DNA of 55,870 bases from Polaromonas sp. AER18D-145. GTDB lineage: Bacteria; Pseudomonadota; Gammaproteobacteria; Burkholderiales; Burkholderiaceae_C. This document shows positions 23,872 to 32,457 of this stretch, piece by piece (position 1 is the stretch's first letter; each line of letters opens with the position of its first letter). Where the stretch lies: NCBI RefSeq assembly GCF_002379095.1, contig NZ_NBZV01000031.1, forward strand, positions 1 to 55,870, written 5' to 3'. A program made the translations under genes and the position numbers. Below the pieces are notes generated by a model. The model did not search any database. It saw only the letters and a list, made by a program, of their open reading frames with translations, and was not told where the DNA came from.

Positions 23872-24639
23872 ATGAAATCAGCCGCCAAAAAATCAATGCT
23901 GGTGATGGTACTTGCCCTGGCAGGTTCGGCCTTTGCCCAGACCGCAGCCCCTGCGCCGGACTACACCCTGTCCTACAACGTCGGCGCCACCACCGACTAC
24001 CGCTACCGCGGCATTTCGCAGACCGGCAAGAAACCAGCGCTGAATGGCGGCATTGACTACGCCCACAAAAGCGGCTTTTACCTCGGTACCTGGGCTTCGA
24101 CCATCAGCTGGCTGAAAGACACCACCGCCAATCCCAACACGACCAAAGGCCCGGTCGAGATCGACCTCTACGGCGGCTACAAAGGTGCGTTGTCCGAAAG
24201 CGTGGGTTATGACGTCGGCGGCCTCTACTACTGGTATGCCGGCAACAACATGAAAAAGACGGCCGGGCAGGTCAGCCCGAACACCTTCGAGCTGTACGGC
24301 GCCCTCACCTTCGGCATCGTCACGGCCAAGTACTCGCACGCCACGACCAACCTGTTTGGCACGGCCAACAGCAAGAACAGCGGCTACCTCGACCTCAGCG
24401 CCAACTTTGACCTGGGTTCCGGCTGGTCCATCGTGCCGCACATCGGCGCGCAGAAAATCAAGAACGGCAATTCCTACACGGACTACTCGGTGGCCGTCAA
24501 CAAGGACATCGACGGGCTGGTGGTGAGCCTGGCGGTGGTGGGCACCAACGGCCTGGGCGCGCCCTACACCCTGCCTGGTTCGGGCACCCGTGACCTCGCC
24601 AAGGATGGCCTGGTCCTGTCCGTCAAGAAAAGTTTCTGA
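23872..24639 (+). CDS. TorF-family outer-membrane porin-like protein
   Basis: A signal peptide (KKSMLVMVLALAGSAFAQ) is followed by the TorF/Gcw_chp opening DYTLSYNVGATTDYRYRGIS, GFYLGTWAS and alternating aromatic beta strands to the C-terminal SVKKSF, with the terminal phenylalanine of outer-membrane barrels. The ATG at 23872 has GGAG nine bases upstream. Members of this family are often found next to glnK-amtB in Burkholderiales and may let ammonium or small nitrogen compounds cross the outer membrane; substrate is unproven. It is the first gene behind the sigma-54/NtrC promoter and 37 bases before glnK. Confidence 0.85.
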   Translation: MKSAAKKSMLVMVLALAGSAFAQTAAPAPDYTLSYNVGATTDYRYRGISQTGKKPALNGGIDYAHKSGFYLGTWASTISWLKDTTANPNTTKGPVEIDLYGGYKGALSESVGYDVGGLYYWYAGNNMKKTAGQVSPNTFELYGALTFGIVTAKYSHATTNLFGTANSKNSGYLDLSANFDLGSGWSIVPHIGAQKIKNGNSYTDYSVAVNKDIDGLVVSLAVVGTNGLGAPYTLPGSGTRDLAKDGLVLSVKKSF

Positions 24640-24661
24640 AATAACACGGCTTAGAAGCTGA

Positions 24662-25015
<354 letters not shown>

Positions 25016-25042
25016 GCCTCAACCCTAAAAAGAGAAATAGAC

Positions 25043-26560
25043 ATGAAAAAACTACTTGCCTCCCTGGCTCTGGGACTGAGCCTGCTGACTTCCGGCGCCG
25101 CCGTGCTGGCACAGGCGCCGGCGGCTGCCCCCGCGGCGTCTGAAGCCGCCGCACCGGCGGCCGCTCCTGCAGCGATGGCTGCACCGGCTGCAGCCGAAGC
25201 AGCGGCACCTGCCGCACCTGCCGCCGTCCCCAACAAGGGCGATACGGCCTGGATGATGGTGTCGACCATGCTGGTGATCCTGATGACCATCCCCGGTCTG
25301 GCCCTGTTCTATGGCGGCCTGGTCCGCAGCAAAAACATGCTGTCGGTGCTCATGCAGGTCATGGTCACCTTCTCGATGATCGTCGTGTTGTGGTTCATTT
25401 ACGGCTACAGCCTGGCGTTCACCGAGGGGAATGCCTTCTTCGGCGGCTTTGACCGGCTGTTCATGAAGGGTGTCTGGGACAACGCTGCCGGAACTTTTGC
25501 CAATGCAGCCACCTTCAGCAAGGGCGTTGTGATTCCTGAAATCATCTTCGCCGCCTTCCAGGCCACCTTCGCCGGCATCACCTGCGCACTGATCGTTGGC
25601 GCCTTTGCCGAACGCATGAAGTTCTCCGCCGTGCTGATGTTCATGGTCATCTGGTTCACCTTCAGCTACGCACCGATGGCCCACATGGTCTGGTTCTGGA
25701 TGGGCCCTGACGCCTACACCGCCAAGGAAGTTGTTGACGAGATGACCTCCAAAGCCGGTTACATCTGGCAGTCGGGTGCGCTTGATTTTGCCGGCGGTAC
25801 CGTCGTGCACATCAACGCCGCTGTCGCTGGTCTGGTCGGCGCCTACATGGTCGGCAAGCGTATCGGCTACGGCAAGGAAGCCATGGCGCCCCACAGCCTG
25901 ACACTGACCATGGTCGGTTCCGCCCTGCTGTGGGTCGGCTGGTTCGGTTTCAACGCCGGTTCCGCGCTGGAAGCCAACGGCTTCGCCGCCCTGGCCTTCA
26001 TCAACACCCTGGGTGCCACGGCAGCCGCGGTGCTGGCCTGGTGTGTCGGTGAAGCGCTGATGCGCGGCAAGGCGTCGATGCTGGGTGCAGCATCCGGTGC
26101 AGTCGCTGGCCTGGTGGCGATCACGCCGGCAGCCGGCAACGTCGGCATCGGCGGCGGCCTGATCATTGGCTTGGTGGCTGGTTTTGCCTGCCTCTGGGGT
26201 GTCAATGGCCTGAAGAAAATGCTGGGCGCGGACGATTCGCTCGACGTGTTCGGCGTGCACGGCATCGGCGGTATCCTCGGTGCCCTGCTGACCGGCGTGT
26301 TCAATTCCCCCAGCCTGGGGGGCCCCGGCTACGTGGCGGACTGGGTCACGGCCACCATGGTGACGGCGGCGGATTACTCCATCGTTGCCCAGGTCTGGAT
26401 CCAGCTCAAGGCGGTGTTGATCACGATTGTCTGGTCCGGTGTGGTGTCCTTCATCGCCTACAAGGTGGTGGACCTGACCATCGGCCTGCGTGTCAGCGAA
26501 GAAGACGAGCGCGAAGGCCTCGACATCACGTCGCACGGTGAAGCCGCCTACAGCCGCTGA
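25043..26560 (+). CDS. amtB: Ammonium transporter AmtB
   Basis: A cleavable-type signal peptide (LLASLALGLSLLTSGAAVLA) and a 45-residue Ala/Pro-rich linker, common in Burkholderiales AmtB, precede eleven transmembrane helices. Signature elements are GDTAWMMVSTMLVILMTIPG, DFAGGTVVHINAAVAGL (twin-histidine H1) and DVFGVHGIGGILGALLTG (H2). It conducts ammonium/ammonia through the inner membrane and is gated by GlnK. It is the last gene of the NtrC-controlled operon and is followed by a strong terminator. Confidence 0.95.
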   Translation: MKKLLASLALGLSLLTSGAAVLAQAPAAAPAASEAAAPAAAPAAMAAPAAAEAAAPAAPAAVPNKGDTAWMMVSTMLVILMTIPGLALFYGGLVRSKNMLSVLMQVMVTFSMIVVLWFIYGYSLAFTEGNAFFGGFDRLFMKGVWDNAAGTFANAATFSKGVVIPEIIFAAFQATFAGITCALIVGAFAERMKFSAVLMFMVIWFTFSYAPMAHMVWFWMGPDAYTAKEVVDEMTSKAGYIWQSGALDFAGGTVVHINAAVAGLVGAYMVGKRIGYGKEAMAPHSLTLTMVGSALLWVGWFGFNAGSALEANGFAALAFINTLGATAAAVLAWCVGEALMRGKASMLGAASGAVAGLVAITPAAGNVGIGGGLIIGLVAGFACLWGVNGLKKMLGADDSLDVFGVHGIGGILGALLTGVFNSPSLGGPGYVADWVTATMVTAADYSIVAQVWIQLKAVLITIVWSGVVSFIAYKVVDLTIGLRVSEEDEREGLDITSHGEAAYSR

Positions 26561-26646
26561 CCGGCACAAGCCGTGGCCGCCCCCGGGTGGCCACGGCAGC
26601 TTGAATGAATTTGGGATAAATAGCGAGAGTCTCCTTTGGATGTTGA

Positions 26647-26682
26647 GCCCGCAAGAACTTCGGTTCTGGCGGGCTTTTTTTT
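26647..26682 (+). terminator. Rho-independent terminator after amtB
   Basis: GCCCGC-x-AGAAC, loop TTCG, GTTCT-x-GCGGGC and eight T residues form a nearly perfect hairpin with U-tract, 86 bases after the amtB stop. It separates the nitrogen operon from the sugar genes. Confidence 0.9.
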
Positions 26683-26731
26683 GCCTGGGCTGTTTGTCCA
26701 CCGGTGCACAATGTCGGCAGGAGACCTGCCC

Positions 26732-27598
26732 ATGACCGAGCCCATCACCTTGTCCAGCGCCAGCCTGCGTTGTGACATCAAGCCCGACCTGGGGGGCTGC
26801 ATAGCCGGCCTCTGGCTGGGCGACCTGCCTGTGCTGCGCTCGACGCCCGCCAGCGAGCTGATGTCGGTGCGCCTGGCCGGCAGTTATCCATTGGTGCCGT
26901 TTTCCAACCGTGTCGGGCATGCCAGGCTGAAGTGGCAGGGCACCAGCCATCCGCTGGTGCAGAACAACGGGCCGGAACCGCACGCCATCCACGGCCTGGG
27001 CTGGCAGCGGCCCTGGCAGGTGCTCGAGCAGGACGAGCAGCTCCTGATGCTCGCCTTCGAACACGGCGCCGACGCCTCCTGGCCGTTTGCCTTTGACGCC
27101 TCGCAGACTTTCCGCCTCAGTGGAAACATCCTCGAACTCACACTGAGCATGACCAACCAGTCAGCCACGCCGGCGCCGGCCGGTCTCGGCTGGCACCCCT
27201 ACTTCGTCAAGCGCAGCCGCAGCCGCATCACGTTTGAAGCGACCGGGCGCTGGGAGATGAACGAGGAAAAACTGCCGACCCACCGCCAGCCGGCGCACGG
27301 ACTCGATGTGGACTGCGGCGCGCTCGATGTGGACCACTGCTTTGACGGCTGGAACGGCGTGGTGCATCTGCATGACGAAAAAATGCACACACGCATCGCG
27401 TCCAACCTGGGCCGCCTGGTGGTGTTCACCAACCCCAAGCGGGACTTTGTGGCGATCGAGCCGGTCAGCCATGTCAACAATGCCGTCAACCTGCTGCAGG
27501 CTGGCGCGGGCCAGGCCGATGAGCTGGGCATCCAGGTGCTGGCACCGGGCGAATCGATGAGTGCCCACATGAGCATCCAGGTGGAGCCTGCGCCGTGA
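26732..27598 (+). CDS. Aldose 1-epimerase (mutarotase) family protein (288 aa)
   Basis: The fold is recognisable by FSNRVGHARLKWQG (the NR of the active site), HAIHGLGW with catalytic histidine, PAGLGWHPYF with the second histidine and FVAIEPVSHVNNA with the glutamate base region. It interconverts sugar anomers. The ATG at 26732 has GGAG at good spacing. Its stop overlaps the GTG start of the SMP-30 gene, so the two are coupled; together they would handle sugar or sugar-lactone metabolism. The exact sugar is not readable. Confidence 0.85.
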   Translation: MTEPITLSSASLRCDIKPDLGGCIAGLWLGDLPVLRSTPASELMSVRLAGSYPLVPFSNRVGHARLKWQGTSHPLVQNNGPEPHAIHGLGWQRPWQVLEQDEQLLMLAFEHGADASWPFAFDASQTFRLSGNILELTLSMTNQSATPAPAGLGWHPYFVKRSRSRITFEATGRWEMNEEKLPTHRQPAHGLDVDCGALDVDHCFDGWNGVVHLHDEKMHTRIASNLGRLVVFTNPKRDFVAIEPVSHVNNAVNLLQAGAGQADELGIQVLAPGESMSAHMSIQVEPAP

Positions 27599-28527
27599 TC
27601 TGGACGACCACGGTGGCGCAGCCCAGCGAACTGGGCGAATCGCCGTTGTGGCACCCCGACGAGCAGCTGCTTTACTGGGTGGATATCGCGGGTAAAAAAA
27701 TCAAGCGCAGCAATGTGTTCATGGGCACGGTGGAAAGCTGGGCCATGGCCGCCCCGCACGACCTGGAGCCCGGCTGCATTGCACCGGCGCGAAGCGGCGG
27801 GCTCGTGGTCGCGCTGCGCGACGGCATCTACCGGGCGCGGACCTGGGGCTGTCCGCTGGAGAAACTGGCCGAGGCCGCGCACGACCCGCGAACCACCCGC
27901 TTCAACGACGGCAAATGTGACCCGCTGGGCCGCTTCTGGGCCGGCACCATTTACGAGCCGCGTGATGCGCGCGAGGCGGCGCTGTATTGCCTGGACAGCC
28001 GGGCGGGCCACACACCGGCGCTGCTGCGCATGGCCGGCGACGCGACCGTGGGCAACGGCCTGGCCTGGTCCGCCGACAGCCGGACCCTGTACTGGGCCGA
28101 CACGACCGGCCATGTCATCCATGCCTGGGACTGGGACGCCGCCAGCAACACCCTGGCCCGGCAGCGCGTGTTCCGGCAGTTCCCGCCCAAGCCGTCCGGC
28201 TGGCAGGCCGGCATGCCGGGGTATGGCGGCCGGCCCGACGGCGCAGCGGTGGACAGCGAGGGCAATTACTGGGTGGCCATGTACGAGGGCGGGCGCGTGC
28301 TCAAGCTGTCGCCGGGCGGCGAACTGCTGGCCGACATGCCCACCCCCGTGGTGTGCCCGACCATGGTGTGTTTTGGCGGCGACGACCTGCAGACGCTCTA
28401 CCTGACCACGGCGCGTCATGGGCGACCGGCCACAGAGCTCGAAGCGCTGCCGCAGTCCGGCTGCGTGTTTTCCATGCGCGTCGATGTGCCCGGTCTGCCG
28501 GTCAACTTCTTCGCGGACCCGGGCTGA
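27595..28527 (+). CDS. SMP-30/gluconolactonase-like family protein (310 aa)
   Basis: A six-bladed propeller lactonase: ELGESPLWHPDEQLLYWVDI near the N-terminus, RFNDGKCDPLGRFWAGT in the middle, VGNGLAWSADSRTLYWADT, and GRPDGAAVDSEGNYWVAMYE with the metal-binding aspartate. SMP-30 enzymes hydrolyse aldonolactones. The GTG start overlaps the mutarotase stop by four bases, so both proteins are made together. This fits an oxidative sugar route (for example of arabinose, galactose or glucose), but the dehydrogenase is not in the window. Confidence 0.85.
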   Translation: MIWTTTVAQPSELGESPLWHPDEQLLYWVDIAGKKIKRSNVFMGTVESWAMAAPHDLEPGCIAPARSGGLVVALRDGIYRARTWGCPLEKLAEAAHDPRTTRFNDGKCDPLGRFWAGTIYEPRDAREAALYCLDSRAGHTPALLRMAGDATVGNGLAWSADSRTLYWADTTGHVIHAWDWDAASNTLARQRVFRQFPPKPSGWQAGMPGYGGRPDGAAVDSEGNYWVAMYEGGRVLKLSPGGELLADMPTPVVCPTMVCFGGDDLQTLYLTTARHGRPATELEALPQSGCVFSMRVDVPGLPVNFFADPG

Positions 28528-28605
28528 CCCCCCCCAAAAAAAGCGAACAGCCGCCGTTCAAAAATATCAAACCCGGCCGACCGGCGCCCCCTTACCATCA
28601 GGACC

Positions 28606-29703
28606 ATGGACTCAGCGCTTCAATTGATCATCGACCGGGTGCAGGCCGCGGCAGCCAGCGGCACGCCACTGCGCATACGCGGCGGTGGCAGCAAGGACTT
28701 CTACGGCCAGACGCCGCAGGGCGAGGTGCTGGACGTCACGCCGCTGGCGGGCATCACCAGTTACGAGCCTACCGAACTGGTGGTCACCGTGCGGGCCGGC
28801 ACACCACTGGCCGAACTTGAAGCGCTGCTGGCCGAACGCGGCCAGTGCCTGCCTTTCGAGCCGCCCCGGTTCGGGCCGGGCGCCACGGTGGGGGGCATGG
28901 TCGCCGCCGGCCTGAGCGGCCCGGCGCGCGCCAGTGTGGGTGCCGTGCGCGACTATGTGCTGGGCGCCACCCTGCTCAATGGCAAGGGCGAGTTGCTGAC
29001 CTTTGGCGGCCAGGTCATGAAAAACGTGGCAGGTTACGACGTCTCCCGGCTGATGGCGGGCGCCATGGGCACGCTGGGGCTTCTCACGGAACTGAGCCTC
29101 AAGGTGTTGCCGGTCGCGCCAGCCGAGGCCACGCTGAAGTTCGGAATGAGCCAGTCAGAGGCCTTGGCAAAGTTGAATCGCTGGGGTGGGCAGCCCTTGC
29201 CGCTCAATGCCAGCTGCTGGGTCGACGACGCCGGCGCACCCACCCTGTACCTGCGTTTGCGCGGCGCCATCGCAGCGGTCGAGGCCGCCTGCAAAACACT
29301 GGGCGGCGAACGCCAGGACCAGGCCGCGGCCGCGCCCGACTGGACCTTGTGCCGCGACCAGCAGCTGCCCTGGTTTCTCGAGCGCGGCGAGCGCGACCTG
29401 TGGCGCCTGTCGGTGCCGCAGACCGCGCCAGTGCTGGACCTGCCCGAGCCGCCGCTGGTCGAATGGCACGGGGCGCAGCGCTGGGTGCGGGCCGCCGCCG
29501 GCGAGGCGCAGCGCCTGCGCCATGCCGCTGCCGCCGTTGGCGGATCCGCTACGCTTTTTATAGCTGGTGGTGCCCGTCCTGAAATGGCCGAGGGTCGATT
29601 TGATCCCTTGAAACCGCCGCTGGACCGGATTCACCGGCAGCTCAAGAAAGAGTTCGATCCCGCCGGAATTTTCAACCGCGGCCGCCTTTACCCCGACTTC
29701 TGA
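28606..29703 (+). CDS. glcE: Glycolate oxidase FAD-binding subunit GlcE
   Basis: The FAD_binding_4 (PCMH) module is clear: LRIRGGGSKDFYG, FGPGATVGGMVAAGLSGPAR, VRDYVLGATLLNGKGELLTF and GGQVMKNVAGYDVSRLMAGA. Length (365 aa) and the short C-terminal part match GlcE rather than the longer catalytic GlcD. The complex oxidises glycolate to glyoxylate and passes electrons to quinones. It shares one base with glcF (TGATG). The usual glcD is not upstream here. A degenerate copy of the dispersed TAGCTG repeat lies within its 3' part (about 29562-29580). Confidence 0.92.
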   Translation: MDSALQLIIDRVQAAAASGTPLRIRGGGSKDFYGQTPQGEVLDVTPLAGITSYEPTELVVTVRAGTPLAELEALLAERGQCLPFEPPRFGPGATVGGMVAAGLSGPARASVGAVRDYVLGATLLNGKGELLTFGGQVMKNVAGYDVSRLMAGAMGTLGLLTELSLKVLPVAPAEATLKFGMSQSEALAKLNRWGGQPLPLNASCWVDDAGAPTLYLRLRGAIAAVEAACKTLGGERQDQAAAAPDWTLCRDQQLPWFLERGERDLWRLSVPQTAPVLDLPEPPLVEWHGAQRWVRAAAGEAQRLRHAAAAVGGSATLFIAGGARPEMAEGRFDPLKPPLDRIHRQLKKEFDPAGIFNRGRLYPDF

Positions 29704-30929
29704 TGCAAACCCACCTCGCCCCCGAATTCAAGAACAGCGCCGACGGCCAGGCGGCCGAAGCAATTCTGCGCAAATGTGTGCACTGCGGTTTTTGCACCGC
29801 GACCTGCCCGACCTACCAGCTGCTCGGCGACGAACTCGACGGACCGCGTGGGCGCATCTACCTGATCAAGCAGGTGCTCGAAGGCCAGGCGCCGACGCGC
29901 AAGACCCAGCTGCACCTGGACCGCTGCCTGACCTGCCGCAACTGCGAGACCACCTGTCCCAGCGGCGTGCAGTACGGCCACCTGGTCGACATTGGCCGCA
30001 AGCTGGTCGATGAGCGGGTGCCGCGGCCCGCTTCCGAGAGCGTGGTGCGCTGGGCGCTGAAAGAAGGCCTGCCGTCGCCGCTGTTTGCACCGGCCATGAA
30101 ACTTGGTCAGGCCGTGCGTGGCCTGCTGCCCGCGGCGCTGAAGAACAAGGTGCCGGCGCGCCAGCCAGCGGGCCGCTGGCCGCAGCGTGAACACCCCCGC
30201 AAGATGCTGATGCTGGCCGGCTGCGTGCAACCGGCCATGATGCCCAACATCAACACCGCGACGGCGCGTGTGCTCGACGCGGCGGGCATCCAGACCGTGG
30301 TGGCAGCCAAGGCCGGCTGCTGCGGCGCCGTCAAGTTTCACCTGAACGACCAGGACGGCGGCAAGGCCGAGATGCGCCGCAACATCGACGCCTGGTGGCC
30401 GCATGTGGAGGCGGGTGTGGAGGCGATTGTCATGAACGCCTCGGGCTGCGGCGTCACCGTCAAGGAGTACGGCTACCACTTGCAGGACGACCCGGCCTAT
30501 GCGGGCAAGGCGGCGCGCATCAGCGAACTGACGCGTGACCTGAGCGAGCTGCTGCCCGAACTGGTGGAGCCGCTGCGTGCGCGCGTGACGGCCCAGGCCG
30601 GCCAGATCGCGTTTCATCCGCCCTGCACCCTGCAGCACGGCCAGCAGCTGCGTGGCGGCGTTGAGCAACATCTGGGCGCCCTGGGCTTCGACGTGAAGGT
30701 CGCCAGCTGCGAGGCGCATCTGTGCTGCGGTTCCGCCGGCACCTACTCGGTGCTGAACCCGGAGATTGCCTTCCAGCTGCGCGACCGCAAGCTGGCGAAT
30801 CTGGGCGAGATGATGCCCGAAGTGATTGTGTCGGCCAACATCGGCTGCATCACCCACCTGCAAAGCGGCACGGCCACGCCGGTGCGACACTGGATCGAAG
30901 TGCTCGACGATTCGCTATCAAATCAGTAG
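29703..30929 (+). CDS. glcF: Glycolate oxidase iron-sulfur subunit GlcF
   Basis: Two 4Fe-4S motifs are present (CVHCGFCTATCP near residue 24 and CLTCRNCETTCP near 78), followed by two CCG domains (AGCCGAVKFH and HLCCGSAGTYS) as in GlcF and other heterodisulfide-reductase-like subunits. It carries electrons from GlcD/GlcE to the membrane. It is coupled to glcE. Its last codons and stop lie inside a copy of the dispersed GCTATCAAAT...TAGCTG repeat. Confidence 0.93.
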   Translation: MQTHLAPEFKNSADGQAAEAILRKCVHCGFCTATCPTYQLLGDELDGPRGRIYLIKQVLEGQAPTRKTQLHLDRCLTCRNCETTCPSGVQYGHLVDIGRKLVDERVPRPASESVVRWALKEGLPSPLFAPAMKLGQAVRGLLPAALKNKVPARQPAGRWPQREHPRKMLMLAGCVQPAMMPNINTATARVLDAAGIQTVVAAKAGCCGAVKFHLNDQDGGKAEMRRNIDAWWPHVEAGVEAIVMNASGCGVTVKEYGYHLQDDPAYAGKAARISELTRDLSELLPELVEPLRARVTAQAGQIAFHPPCTLQHGQQLRGGVEQHLGALGFDVKVASCEAHLCCGSAGTYSVLNPEIAFQLRDRKLANLGEMMPEVIVSANIGCITHLQSGTATPVRHWIEVLDDSLSNQ

Positions 30930-30953
30930 CTGATGGCGTCCGTGAATAAAGGG
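30914..30953 (+). repeat. Dispersed repeat, copy A (overlaps glcF stop)
   Basis: GCTATCAAATCAGTAGCTGA followed by TGGCGTCCGTGAATAAAGGG. It belongs to a short family present in at least four copies in the window, with core TAGCTGTTGGCGCCCG. The TAG in the repeat is the glcF stop codon. Confidence 0.7.
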
Positions 30954-30976
30954 AAAGATCCGGATTTTGTTGTGAA

Positions 30977-31462
30977 TCAGGCGGCCAGAGCAGCTTCCAC
31001 GTCTTTCGCCAGGTCGGCCGGCTTGTCGGTCGGTGCATACCGCCGGATCACCTGGCCGTCCTTGCCGACCAGGAACTTGGTGAAGTTCCACTTGATGGCC
31101 TTGCTGCCCAGCAGGCCGGGCGCTTCCGACGACAGCCACTTGTACAGCGGGTGCGCGGCCGGGCCGTTGACGTCGATCTTGCCCATCATCGGAAAACTCA
31201 CGCCATAGTTGACCTGGCAGAACTCGGCAATCTCGCCGTCGGCGCCCGGGTCCTGGGCGCCGAACTGGTTGCACGGGAAACCCAGCACCACCAGGCCTTT
31301 GCCGGTGTAGGCCTTGTGCAGCTCTTCGAGGCCGCCGAACTGCGGCGTGAAGCCGCATTGGCTGGCCGTGTTCACGATCAGCATGACCTTGCCCTTGAAT
31401 TGCGAAAGCGCAATGTCCTGGCCGTTGATCTGCCGCGCTGCGAAGTCGTAAATGCTGCTCAT
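30977..31462 (-). CDS. Glutathione peroxidase family protein (161 aa)
   Basis: The active-site segment VNTASQCGFTPQ has a cysteine (C36) in place of selenocysteine; FPCNQFGAQDPG and WNFTKFLVGKDG carry the glutamine and tryptophan of the catalytic tetrad. It reduces hydrogen or organic peroxides, in bacteria often with thioredoxin. The ATG at 31462 is preceded by GGGAG. Length is standard. It is transcribed towards glcF and stands alone. Confidence 0.92.
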   Translation of the reverse strand: MSSIYDFAARQINGQDIALSQFKGKVMLIVNTASQCGFTPQFGGLEELHKAYTGKGLVVLGFPCNQFGAQDPGADGEIAEFCQVNYGVSFPMMGKIDVNGPAAHPLYKWLSSEAPGLLGSKAIKWNFTKFLVGKDGQVIRRYAPTDKPADLAKDVEAALAA

Positions 31463-31517
31463 GGTGCGCTCCCGGTTGATCTGCCACTGTACGGCAGCTT
31501 GCCGAAAAACCCGAAAG

Positions 31518-32456
31518 CTATTTGGGGGGAGATGGCGCAGGGGCCAGTGCTGCCAGCGCGGCGGCCAGCACAATCAGGCTGCCGCCCAGCAGGGTACGCG
31601 GGCTGAATTCCGCTGCGCCCAGCGCGGCCGCCGACAGGCTGGCAAACAGGATCTCGGTCAGCATCACCAGTGCGGTGGTGCTGGCCGCCAGGCGCGCCGC
31701 GCCATACTGCAGCGCCATGTTGCTGAACAGGAAGGCCACGGCCAGGCCCAGCGCCACACCGGCCCACGAGGTGCTCCAGACCGGCGCCGGCACGATGTGC
31801 CAGGCCATGCCCAGCAATGCGGTGGCGATGGCCATGAGGCCGCCGCCGCCAAACATGGCCATCATGCGTGATTCGCTGGGCGTGTACGCCAGCTTGCGCA
31901 GCAGCACGTTGGTGGCGGCAAAACTCAGGCCTCCCATCAGGGCGAGCCAGTCGGCCGCGCTGTGCGGCACCGGCCAGGGCGAGTCCGGCGACTTCAGCAC
32001 GATCAGCACACCCGCCATCGCCAGCGCCAGGCGCAGCAGCGAAGTGCGGGTCGGTTTTTCTCCCAGCAGGCCCCAGGCCAGCAACACGGACCACGCCGGC
32101 ATCAGGTAAAACAGCAGCACCACCCGCACCACGTCCCCGACGGTCACGGCCCAGTTGAACCCGACGTTGGTCAAACCCGCCGCCACGGCCAGCAGCCACA
32201 GCTGGGGGTGTCGGGCAAAGCCGCGCCAGCCCCCGCGCCAGACCAGCGCCACGCAGGCCAGAGAGAAGAAGTAGATCAGCGCGGTGGCCCACAGGGGATG
32301 CAGGCCCTGCGACTGCAGCTCGCGAAACGGCCACCAGGACACGCCCCAGACAAAGGCGTTGAAGACCAGCGCGGATGCAGCCAGCGTGGCGCCACGGTGG
32401 TTCACGGCGTCTGACCCTCCGGGGCCGCGGCATGGCCGCCCATCCATGTCTGCCAC
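31518..32456 (-). CDS. EamA/DMT-superfamily transporter (312 aa)
   Basis: Ten hydrophobic helices in two EamA halves can be traced, with the motifs FVWGVSWWPF in helix 1 and WALLALMGGLSFAATNVLLR-like sequence opening the second half. Family members export amino acids or other metabolites. It starts (GTG 32456, or ATG 32447) right after the lplT stop, so both belong to one leftward unit. The substrate is unknown. Confidence 0.8.
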   Translation of the reverse strand: MADMDGRPCRGPGGSDAVNHRGATLAASALVFNAFVWGVSWWPFRELQSQGLHPLWATALIYFFSLACVALVWRGGWRGFARHPQLWLLAVAAGLTNVGFNWAVTVGDVVRVVLLFYLMPAWSVLLAWGLLGEKPTRTSLLRLALAMAGVLIVLKSPDSPWPVPHSAADWLALMGGLSFAATNVLLRKLAYTPSESRMMAMFGGGGLMAIATALLGMAWHIVPAPVWSTSWAGVALGLAVAFLFSNMALQYGAARLAASTTALVMLTEILFASLSAAALGAAEFSPRTLLGGSLIVLAAALAALAPAPSPPK

Positions 32457-32457
32457 A

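Noticed and set aside
25052..27064. Very long open frame on the minus strand across amtB (and similar ones at 37796-40123 plus, 45222-46604 minus)
   Set aside because: These are antisense readings of GC-rich genes with clear families on the opposite strand; the translated sequences are low-complexity and match no domain.
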